Source: JBGPLJ01 sp041486385
Lineage (GTDB): Bacteria > Pseudomonadota > Gammaproteobacteria > Steroidobacterales > Steroidobacteraceae
Assembly: GCA_041486385.1 (NCBI GenBank)
Contig: JBGPLJ010000052.1
Coordinates: 1 to 14,678 of the forward strand
DNA: 14,678 nucleotides
Reading direction: 5' to 3'
Part shown: in pieces, positions 6,935-13,747 of the stretch
How positions within the stretch are numbered: position 1 is the stretch's first letter
Layout: the number at the start of each line of letters is the position of its first letter
The notes under the pieces: model-generated
Seen by the model: the letters and a program-made list of their open reading frames with translations, nothing else
The model's database searches: none
What the model was told of the DNA's origin: nothing
Translations under genes and position numbers: made by a program

Positions 6935-7570
6935 TCACATGAGACCGGGCTTGCCGGCGCGCTGACGCTCGTATTCCGTCGTCAGCGTTGCCGCGTGCTC
7001 GCGCTCTTCCGCAGCGAGTTCCCGGTAGAGCTGCTGCTCCGGCGAACCCGCGGCAGCAGAGGCCGCGCGTCGCACGAAGAAATCAGCCGCACGCTGCTCC
7101 AGGGCGATGGCGATCCGGAACAGATTGGCGGGGTCCTCCGGCCGGTTCTTGATTCCGGCGTAGATTGCCGCCAGGTCAATCTGGAAATCCGGCGATGGAA
7201 CGGGTACGGCCGCGTGATAGCGTCGTGACAGGGTCGCCATGTGCTCTTCTTCCATGGCGGCGAACCGGCTGAACAGCTCGCGCAAGTCCGCGTCCGCACT
7301 TTCGATCGCTGCCCGCCGGTAAAAGGCCTGGCCACCTAACTCGATCTCAAAGGCGGTGCGGACGCCGGCGAGCTCCGCGGAACCTTCTATCTGCCGCGTA
7401 CTCAAGGCTTCAAGCCGGCCGCCGCAATGGGGGCACAGACCATACGGGAAGGCGAATCCTTCGCTCACCTTCGCGCATTGCGTGCAGCGCCAGGCGACGC
7501 TCGCACCCGCACAGCATATATAGAGCTCATCGGCATCATCGAGAGGTTGGTGGCACTTAGGGCACAGCAT
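6935..7570 (-). CDS. rubrerythrin-like di-iron protein with N-terminal zinc ribbon
   Basis: A 211-residue protein. Residues 1-50 hold three CxxC pairs (Cys3/6, Cys29/32, Cys46/49) plus Cys19 and Cys20, a zinc-ribbon or rubredoxin-like module. Residues about 70-200 form a ferritin-like four-helix domain with the duplicated di-iron signature: Glu75 or Glu77 and E107-x-x-H110 in the first half, Glu158 and E189-x-x-H192 in the second. Classical rubrerythrin has its rubredoxin module at the C-terminus, so the order here is reversed. The likely role is reducing peroxide or oxygen to protect the oxygen-sensitive ring reductases, with electrons perhaps from the oxidoreductase upstream. The start overlaps the end of that gene by 14 bases, so translation is coupled. 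It is the last gene of the minus-strand bcr operon. Confidence 0.8.
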   Translation of the reverse strand: MLCPKCHQPLDDADELYICCAGASVAWRCTQCAKVSEGFAFPYGLCPHCGGRLEALSTRQIEGSAELAGVRTAFEIELGGQAFYRRAAIESADADLRELFSRFAAMEEEHMATLSRRYHAAVPVPSPDFQIDLAAIYAGIKNRPEDPANLFRIAIALEQRAADFFVRRAASAAAGSPEQQLYRELAAEEREHAATLTTEYERQRAGKPGLM

Positions 7571-9920
7571 TGGTTCGTCCTTCGTGCAGAGGGGCGGGAT
7601 TGAGCGGGACTGGTGGCGTAAAGGCGTCGATGTCCTCTACCGTGATGGGCCACCTCTGCTTGCCCGACTTGAGATACGCGCCGATGGCCCGCGCAGCGCG
7701 TCGCCCGGCGCTCATCGCAAGGATTACCGTCGCACCGCCGGTAACGATGTCTCCACCGGCGAACACGCCAGGCAGGTTCGTCGATTGAGTCTGGTCGTCG
7801 GCGACGATGTAACCCCATTTGGTCAAGGCGAGATCCGGCGTCGCCCGGCTCACAATCGGGTTTGCCTTGGTCCCGAGCGCATAAATGACGGTGTCGCAGT
7901 CAATCTCCACGAACTCATCGAGCGGTACGGGCCTGCGCCGCCCACGCTCGTCCGGCTCGCCGAGCGCCATTCTTTGCAGCCCGATGGCGCGCACGTCGCC
8001 GTCGTCGGTGAGCTTGATCTCGACCGGCGCGTGCAGAAAGTGAAACTCGATGCCCTCCTCCCTGGCGTGACGGAGTTCTTCGATGCGCGCCGGCGCCTGC
8101 GCTTCGGAGCGACGGTAGACGCAGCGTACCGTGGGCGCGCCCAGTCGCTTTGCGACGCGCAGACAGTCCATAGCGGTGTTGCCGGCGCCAATCACCACCA
8201 CGCTCTGCCCGAGGCCGATCGGCGTATCGACGTACGGGAACTGGTCGCCACCCATCAGGTTGACGCGCGTCAGGAACTCGTTGGCGGAATACACCTGGCC
8301 GGCCGATTCGCCTGGAATGCCAAGAAAGGTGGGTGCGCCGGCCCCCGCGCCAATGAATACGGCATCAAAACCCATCGCGCCCATGAGCTGCTGAATCGTG
8401 AACGTCTTGCCGATGACCTTGTTGGTCTCGAACCTGACTCCGCTGTCGATGAGTCTCTGCACCTCGCGTTCGATGATATGGCGCGGTAGTCGAAACGACG
8501 GAATGCCATAACGCAGAACTCCACCGACCACGTGCAAGGCCTCGTACACCGTCACCTCGACACCGCAGCGCACGAGATCAGCCGCAGCGGCGAGGCCCCC
8601 TGGCCCGGAGCCAACGATCGCAACCCGGCCGAGAACTCTCTCAAACCGTAGCGGCGTGACCTTGGCCGGCCGCGCGTTGTCGCCTACGAAGCGCTCGAGC
8701 CGGCCAATGGCTACCGGCTCCATTTTCTTCTTGATCACGCACTGCGCCTCGCACTGGCTCTCCTGCGGACAGACGCGGCCGCAAACCGACGGAAAGATAC
8801 TTGACTCATGGATCGTCGAAAGAGCGCCGTCGACGTCGCGGACCAGAAGCTGGCGGATGAAGCGTGGAATGTCGATGCTCACCGGGCACCCGGCGATACA
8901 AGTTGGAATCTTGCACTGGATGCACCGCTCGGCCTCACGCAGGGCCTCGGCATACCCGTAACCGAGATTGACTTCCTCGAAATTGCGCGCGCGCTCCAGC
9001 GCATCGCGTTCTGGCATTTTCTCCTGGTGGCGCGTGAGCGACGCCAGCTTCTTATAGGTACGCTTGCCCTCGATGAAGAGTTTCTGCTCGAGACTGCAGA
9101 CGTGGGCAAAATCCTCGTTCGCCTTGGCTTCCTGCGGCTTGAAGCGCTTCTGCCGGGCGTGCAGCTCTTTGAAATCGATCTGGTGGCCGTCGAAGTCCGG
9201 ACCGTCCACGCAGGCGAATTTCACCTCGCCACCCACCGTGACGCGGCAAGACCCGCACATGCCGGTGCCATCCACCATGATGGTGTTGAGCGAAACCTGA
9301 GTTCTGACGCCGTACGGCCGCGTCGTCTCGACGCAGGCATGCATCATGGCCAGCGGCCCAATCGCCACCACCAGATCGGGTTTGCTTGCGTCGAGCAGGT
9401 CCTTGAGCGCGGCCGTGACCAAGCCCGGTCGGCCGGCACTACCATCGTCGGTGCAGACCACCAGCTCATCGCAGTATGCGCGCAGCTTTTCCTCCCAAAA
9501 CACCAGGTCACGGCTCCGAAAGCCCACAATCGCCGTGGTGCGATTGCCGGCCTCCTTGCAGGCGCGCAGCTGGGGAAAGATGGGCGCTACGCCGAGACCG
9601 CCGCCGACCAGCACCACGTGCCCGACTTTTTCAACGTGTTGCGCCAAACCGAGCGGACCGACAAAGTCGAGGAAGCTGTCTCCTTCGCCGTACTTGTCGC
9701 GCATCTCGCGCGTGGTCTTGCCGAGCGCCTGTACTACGACGGTAACGGTACCGCGCTCGTAATCGTAGTCGGCGACCGTGAGCGGAATACGCTCAGCGCC
9801 CTCGTAGAGACGCAATATGACGAAGTGCCCCGGCCGGGCCGAGCGCGCAACGTCCTCGGCCTCGATCTCCCACAGGAAGCAGTTCTCCGAAAGACTTTGA
9901 CGCCGCGCGATTCGATACAT
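7557..9920 (-). CDS. fused NfnA-NfnB type NAD(P)H/ferredoxin oxidoreductase (BzdV/KorC-like)
   Basis: A 787-residue flavin and Fe-S enzyme that joins both NfnAB subunits in one chain. Residues 1-280 are NfnA-like: the FAD-binding RIPLT motif at 44-48, the nucleotide loop GGGLGVAP at 106-113, and a [2Fe-2S] site with Cys222, Cys225 and Cys237, matching the three-Cys ligation known for NfnA. Residues 300-765 are NfnB/GltD-like. They carry eight Cys for two [4Fe-4S] clusters (333, 336, 341, 345, 380, 384, 390, 394), the FAD loop GSGPGG at 437-442, the NADPH loop GAGNTA at 578-583 and the closing GGD at 722-724. No key residue is missing. It lies 47 bases after the ferredoxin gene, with GAGGTGAT just before its ATG. 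A role in recharging that ferredoxin is inferred. Similar fusions are recalled from Azoarcus as BzdV and as the NADP-linked subunit of 2-oxoglutarate oxidoreductase. Confidence 0.88.
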   Translation of the reverse strand: MYRIARRQSLSENCFLWEIEAEDVARSARPGHFVILRLYEGAERIPLTVADYDYERGTVTVVVQALGKTTREMRDKYGEGDSFLDFVGPLGLAQHVEKVGHVVLVGGGLGVAPIFPQLRACKEAGNRTTAIVGFRSRDLVFWEEKLRAYCDELVVCTDDGSAGRPGLVTAALKDLLDASKPDLVVAIGPLAMMHACVETTRPYGVRTQVSLNTIMVDGTGMCGSCRVTVGGEVKFACVDGPDFDGHQIDFKELHARQKRFKPQEAKANEDFAHVCSLEQKLFIEGKRTYKKLASLTRHQEKMPERDALERARNFEEVNLGYGYAEALREAERCIQCKIPTCIAGCPVSIDIPRFIRQLLVRDVDGALSTIHESSIFPSVCGRVCPQESQCEAQCVIKKKMEPVAIGRLERFVGDNARPAKVTPLRFERVLGRVAIVGSGPGGLAAAADLVRCGVEVTVYEALHVVGGVLRYGIPSFRLPRHIIEREVQRLIDSGVRFETNKVIGKTFTIQQLMGAMGFDAVFIGAGAGAPTFLGIPGESAGQVYSANEFLTRVNLMGGDQFPYVDTPIGLGQSVVVIGAGNTAMDCLRVAKRLGAPTVRCVYRRSEAQAPARIEELRHAREEGIEFHFLHAPVEIKLTDDGDVRAIGLQRMALGEPDERGRRRPVPLDEFVEIDCDTVIYALGTKANPIVSRATPDLALTKWGYIVADDQTQSTNLPGVFAGGDIVTGGATVILAMSAGRRAARAIGAYLKSGKQRWPITVEDIDAFTPPVPLNPAPLHEGRTNAVP

Positions 9921-9967
9921 CCATCACCTCGGGAATCGACGCGCAGCAGCCCACGTTGGGCGCGTCG

Positions 9968-10213
9968 TCAGCTGTGCAGCTGCTCGTACTTGGCCACCAG
10001 CTCATCCTTGCTCTCGACGAAGTCAGGATTCTGCACGATGCAGTCCGCTGGGCAGACGAGCTTGCATTGCGGCTCATCTTCCGCACCCACACATTCAGTG
10101 CATTTGAGCGCGTCGATCACGTAGATCGGCTGGCCCGCGGTAATTGCCTTGTTCGGGCAGACCGGTTCACAGGCGTCGCACGCGGTGCAGTCTTGATTGA
10201 TTAGAAGCGCCAT
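9968..10213 (-). CDS. fdx: 2[4Fe-4S] ferredoxin of the Allochromatium type, electron donor to benzoyl-CoA reductase
   Basis: An 81-residue low-potential ferredoxin. Cluster motifs are Cys9-x2-Cys12-x2-Cys15-x3-Cys19-Pro and Cys38-x2-Cys41-x8-Cys50-x3-Cys54-Pro. The eight-residue loop in the second motif and the C-terminal helix of about 20 residues mark the Allochromatium vinosum subtype, the type used by benzoyl-CoA reductase in Thauera. Cys58 is an additional cysteine, common in this subtype. The gene starts 29 bases after bcrD, as expected for the dedicated donor, and the same protein probably also serves the Hcr enzyme encoded on the other strand. The start codon lies in a small predicted mRNA hairpin (10211-10229) whose loop contains most of the ribosome site. 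Confidence 0.93.
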   Translation of the reverse strand: MALLINQDCTACDACEPVCPNKAITAGQPIYVIDALKCTECVGAEDEPQCKLVCPADCIVQNPDFVESKDELVAKYEQLHS

Positions 10214-10229
10214 ATATCAGTCCTATATG
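10211..10229 (-). promoter_or_regulatory. small hairpin over the fdx ribosome site and start codon
   Basis: Read on the minus strand, CATATA and TATATG are perfect 6-base complements separated by GGACTGA. The AGGA ribosome site (7 bases before the start) sits at the end of the first arm and in the loop, and the fdx ATG forms the end of the second arm. The stem is AU-rich and weak, so it may tune fdx translation rather than block it. Function is inferred only. Confidence 0.3.
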
Positions 10230-10242
10230 AAACCTATGGGCG

Positions 10243-11088
10243 TCAGGCGGCCACGTGAATTTCCCCGAGTGCCGCGAGTTTTTCAAACCGGTAGGCACCC
10301 CACAATGCCGCGCCGATCGCGCCAGCATAAATGGAGTCCGGGTGGCTGCACACAGTGATCTGATTATCCTTGGCCCCGCCGATGTCCTCCTCGAGCGCCG
10401 CGACCAGCCCTGTATCGAGCGCCAACCCTCCGGTCATCATCACCACCCCTTTGCTCACACCAACCGATTTCAGGAGCTTGGACAGCCGCCCGGCCATCGA
10501 CAGGTGAATGCCCTTGAGAATGTTGGGAGTGGAAATGCCGCGCGAGACCATATTGATGACGTCGGTCTCGGCCAGCACCGCGCAAATCGACGAGACGACT
10601 TCCGGATTGTCCGCCTGTCGGGACAGCGACCCAATCTCATCCTGCGCGATGCCGAGATAGCGGGCGATGTTCTCGAGAAACTGGCCAGAGCCCGACGCGC
10701 ACTGGCTCGTCATCTTGTACCTCAGCACCTTGCCGCGCTCATCGATTGCGATCGCGCGGCCGTGCAGCGCACCGACATCGAGCGCGGAGCGCGCGGCTGG
10801 TTCAAGGTACGTCGCGCCGCGTGCGTGAGTCGTCATCGAATAGAAGTGCCCCGTGTGGAATGGAATGGCCTCGCCCTCCCCGGTGGTAGCGACGTAGTCG
10901 ACTTCCTTTTCCGTGAGCTTCGCGTCCTCGAGAGTCTGATCGAACGCGAGGCGCGCGAGTTCCATGGGATCACGCTGGCGAATGCGCAGCGTGGCGCGCG
11001 AGAGCCACTCGGCCGAGCCATTCTGTACTCTGAATAGCGCTGCCTTGACGGCGCCGGTCCCGACATCGATTCCAGCTGCGATGGTCAT
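10243..11088 (-). CDS. bcrD: benzoyl-CoA reductase subunit D (ATPase/activator type)
   Basis: A 281-residue ASKHA-fold ATPase subunit, matching the usual size of BcrD/BadG. With BcrA it forms the module that couples ATP hydrolysis to pushing electrons from ferredoxin onto the aromatic ring. The phosphate-1 loop is GIDVGTGAVK at 6-15, and the DVG-x-L-HGR stretch is phosphate-2-like. Cys130 (SQCASGSGQF) and Cys169 (SICAVLAETD) are 39 residues apart, the spacing of the [4Fe-4S] ligands in 2-hydroxyacyl-CoA dehydratase activators; together with the matching pair of BcrA they should hold the shared cluster. The true start is ATG 11088, overlapping the bcrA stop as ATGA and preceded by GGAGG. A longer open frame to 11415 runs through bcrA and is not part of the gene. 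Confidence 0.94.
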   Translation of the reverse strand: MTIAAGIDVGTGAVKAALFRVQNGSAEWLSRATLRIRQRDPMELARLAFDQTLEDAKLTEKEVDYVATTGEGEAIPFHTGHFYSMTTHARGATYLEPAARSALDVGALHGRAIAIDERGKVLRYKMTSQCASGSGQFLENIARYLGIAQDEIGSLSRQADNPEVVSSICAVLAETDVINMVSRGISTPNILKGIHLSMAGRLSKLLKSVGVSKGVVMMTGGLALDTGLVAALEEDIGGAKDNQITVCSHPDSIYAGAIGAALWGAYRFEKLAALGEIHVAA

Positions 11089-12422
11089 GGTGTGGCCTCC
11101 ACTGCGGCGCCGCTCCCGGACACACGGCGGGCAAACTCCGCGGCACCGAGCGCGCCGGTGTAAATCGAGTCGGGATTGATGTTGATAGTGACGTCCCCGT
11201 AGTTCTCCTTGATGAGCTTGCGCAGCTCCCGCACCGCGGCTTCGTTCTTGGCGACGCCGCCCGTAAACGTGAACTCGTCGGTCACGCCGCCCGACCGCGA
11301 AATGATGGAGATTGCCCGCAAGATGATGGCCCGATGCAGACCTGCGAGGATGTCTTCGCGCTTCTCGCCGAGCGACAGCCGATCGCGCAGCTCGGCGCCG
11401 GCGAAAACCGTGCACGTGGAGTTGATGCGTGCTGGCTTGTCGGATTTCATTGCGAGCGGTCCAAGCTCGTGCAATCCCATATTCATCTCATCCGCGATGT
11501 AGCCGAGGTAGCGGCCACAGCCGGCCGCGCAGCGGTCGTTCATCTGGAAGTTCGTGACGATACCGCTGCCGTCGACCTGGATGCCCTTGGTGTCCTGGCC
11601 GCCGATGTCGAGCACGGTACGCGTCTGCGGATACATCATGTGAGCGCCGAGGCCGTGACACAGGATTTCGGAACGGATGTGTTCCTTGGAAAACGGTAGC
11701 GTGACGCGGCCGTAGCCCGTCCCTACCAGATAGCTCTCCTCGAGGTCGATGCCGAGCGCATCCTCAAAAGTCTGTTGCACGTTGACGGCCCCGCCGCCAA
11801 TTGCCGCGTCCGCCGCCAGCACGCGGGCGAGCGCGCGGCGGAACTTCTCACCCAGGTCGCCGCCCGGCGGCCGGTTTTCCACCTCGATGATCGACTTGTC
11901 GTATAGATTCAGCAGCAGCTCGTAGGGCATTGCGGCATCGCGCGCGACCGCTTCCGCGTGAGCGTGGTAGCGTGAACCGGCGATGTCGCGAAAGAAATCC
12001 GACTTGCGCTTGGCTCCTGGGGCATAAAGTGATGGCGCCTCGGCTCTGAGGCGCTTGAAGACCTCGGTGAGCCCTGCGCGTACACCGCCCTCCAGGTTAG
12101 CGAACCGCCCACCCTTGAATTGGCTCTCGCAGGTCTTCTCGAGGTCATCGAGCTGTTCGACAAACTGCTCGAGCCGGAAGGCCCGCTCGAGCGCGGACAG
12201 AAACTCAGCGAGATGGTCGCGCAACTCCGGCGTGCCCGCCAGCGCGCGGCGGAACAAAGTGAAGCGGCCGTCGATGCGCGCCTCTTCGCTTGCGACACGC
12301 GCCGCGGTGCCGTAGTTGGAGCGCGAGTTGGTGATGCCGCGGCCAAGCACGTTGCAGTTGTCGTCGAGCACCACCGCTTTCGTGGTGGTGGAGCCAAGAT
12401 CGATGCCGACGTAGGTTTTCAT
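11085..12422 (-). CDS. bcrA: benzoyl-CoA reductase subunit A (ATPase/activator type)
   Basis: A 445-residue ASKHA ATPase subunit. The phosphate-1 loop is GIDLGSTTTK at 6-15, phosphate-2 is DIGGQDTK at 272-279 and the adenosine motif is FTGGVAKN near the C-terminus. Cluster ligands are Cys298 (DRCAAGCGRY) and Cys337 (STCTVFAGAE), again 39 residues apart, with an additional Cys302. Compared with BcrD it contains a long insertion after the first 50 residues, typical of the Bcr/Bad subtype (Thauera, Rhodopseudomonas, Magnetospirillum), whereas I recall the equivalent Azoarcus Bzd subunit as clearly shorter. It begins 11 bases after the bcrB stop with only a weak ribosome site, and ends in an ATGA overlap with bcrD. 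Confidence 0.95.
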   Translation of the reverse strand: MKTYVGIDLGSTTTKAVVLDDNCNVLGRGITNSRSNYGTAARVASEEARIDGRFTLFRRALAGTPELRDHLAEFLSALERAFRLEQFVEQLDDLEKTCESQFKGGRFANLEGGVRAGLTEVFKRLRAEAPSLYAPGAKRKSDFFRDIAGSRYHAHAEAVARDAAMPYELLLNLYDKSIIEVENRPPGGDLGEKFRRALARVLAADAAIGGGAVNVQQTFEDALGIDLEESYLVGTGYGRVTLPFSKEHIRSEILCHGLGAHMMYPQTRTVLDIGGQDTKGIQVDGSGIVTNFQMNDRCAAGCGRYLGYIADEMNMGLHELGPLAMKSDKPARINSTCTVFAGAELRDRLSLGEKREDILAGLHRAIILRAISIISRSGGVTDEFTFTGGVAKNEAAVRELRKLIKENYGDVTININPDSIYTGALGAAEFARRVSGSGAAVEATP

Positions 12423-12433
12423 CGTGGTTTATC

Positions 12434-13747
12434 TCAGGCAACGGCCCGCGCACCCGCGCGCCTTTGCTCGATCATCTGGAAGTAACTCTCAAGCCGATTC
12501 TTGATGTTGGCGGCCGAAAAGTAGCGCGGATCAACGAGATCCGACTCAATGAAGGCCGCCGGCTTGCCGCTGCGCTTCTCGACCTCACGCATCATCAGCA
12601 ACTGCCCCGCCGAGAAACTGTTGCAGCTCTTGATCGAATTGATCAGGAGCCCGTCCGCCTCGTACTCTTCGACGTACTGCGTCAGCATGTCGATGCGCAT
12701 CGGCAGGCTCCGGTTCGTATAAACGCCGAGACAATATTCGGCGAGCGTCTCGAGCGGTTTGGCCGGATCGTGGCGGAAGCCGAAGTCGTAAACGCCGCCC
12801 ACCTTCGTGTAGCTCGAGGCGACCACGACTGCGCCTTCGTCGTAAAACATCTTCCAGAACTGGCGAAAGTTGGTGTAGTTCGGCGGCCCTTCGACCACGA
12901 GCCGATACTTCTCCTTGCCCATGTCGCCGTCGGGGGTCACGGGTCCCTTGCCTTGCGCGAGCCGTTCGTCGATCTCCTCGCGCAGGAACTTGTAATACTC
13001 AACGGCATCATCGGTGCCGCGGAAGGCGCCAAAGATCGGCCCGATGTAGTAGATGCCGCCGAAGTAGGCGTCAATCGGCGAGGGCTTGTTCTTCGCCGTC
13101 TGCAGCACGTGCACGAGATCGTCTTCGGCCTTGACCGATTTCTTCAGGTACTCACGCAGGCGATCGATGTCGAACTTGACGCCGGATATGCGCTCGAGCT
13201 TCGGGATGACGTCGTCGCGCAGCTGCTTCACCATGTACTCGATCATGTTCGGCGTGATCTTGCCGTCGGCCAGGTACGGCGTCTGCAGCATGATGGTTTC
13301 GCACTTGTACTGCTCGCGCAGCAGCTCGAACCACTTCATGAAAGTGAAGCAGCCGGTGTAGGAAAGCAGCAGCACATCGGGATCCGGGAGTTTCTTGCCG
13401 TTCGGCGCGAGGTTGCCCTTCGCCATCATGCCGATGTCGGACTTCACATACGTGCAGACGTCCTCGGAATGCCCGAGCTTCTCGGCTTCGAGCACGTAAT
13501 TGCCCGAGAGGCGCCGCAGTCCGTTCTGAATGGCGTTGACCTCCGGCAGATTGTTCAAGAGGTCGAAGCACATGATCAATTCGTTGAGATTGCCCGGCAC
13601 GAACGTGTCACACACCTTGGCGCCGGTTTCGTGCGCAGAAGTCAACCGATCATAATGGCCCGCCATCATCTCTTTCTGCTTCTGCATGGAAGCATCTTTC
13701 TCGGCCTCTTTCGCGGGGGCCTTCGCTTTAACCGTGGGTGCCGTCAT
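12434..13747 (-). CDS. bcrB: benzoyl-CoA reductase subunit B (HgdB-like, substrate-reducing module)
   Basis: A 437-residue subunit of the 2-hydroxyglutaryl-CoA dehydratase D-component family. With BcrC it forms the module that binds benzoyl-CoA and reduces its ring. Conserved cysteines stand in MCFDLLNN (Cys60), SYTGCFTFMKW (Cys133) and KSCNSFSAGQ (Cys375), the last two in motifs that carry cluster ligands in this family; the C-terminal FIESDLVDPRYFS stretch is also typical. The first 25 residues are an Ala/Lys-rich tail. The start is ATG 13747, which overlaps the bcrC stop (ATGA) and has GGAG close upstream. The open frame continues 5' to 13909, but only through bcrC, with an Arg-rich shadow sequence. 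Confidence 0.95.
   Translation of the reverse strand: MTAPTVKAKAPAKEAEKDASMQKQKEMMAGHYDRLTSAHETGAKVCDTFVPGNLNELIMCFDLLNNLPEVNAIQNGLRRLSGNYVLEAEKLGHSEDVCTYVKSDIGMMAKGNLAPNGKKLPDPDVLLLSYTGCFTFMKWFELLREQYKCETIMLQTPYLADGKITPNMIEYMVKQLRDDVIPKLERISGVKFDIDRLREYLKKSVKAEDDLVHVLQTAKNKPSPIDAYFGGIYYIGPIFGAFRGTDDAVEYYKFLREEIDERLAQGKGPVTPDGDMGKEKYRLVVEGPPNYTNFRQFWKMFYDEGAVVVASSYTKVGGVYDFGFRHDPAKPLETLAEYCLGVYTNRSLPMRIDMLTQYVEEYEADGLLINSIKSCNSFSAGQLLMMREVEKRSGKPAAFIESDLVDPRYFSAANIKNRLESYFQMIEQRRAGARAVA

Noticed and set aside
6883..7223. Direct repeat GTGATAGCGTC near 6883 and near 7213
   Set aside because: An 11-base match is expected many times by chance in a window of this size.
8808..10124. 438-codon open frame antisense to the oxidoreductase and ferredoxin genes
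   Set aside because: Spans two well-supported genes on the other strand and shows no domain signature; a GC-rich shadow.
11089..11415. N-terminal extension of bcrD through bcrA
   Set aside because: The conserved ATPase N-terminus (GIDVGTG) begins right after ATG 11088, which has a good ribosome site and an ATGA overlap.
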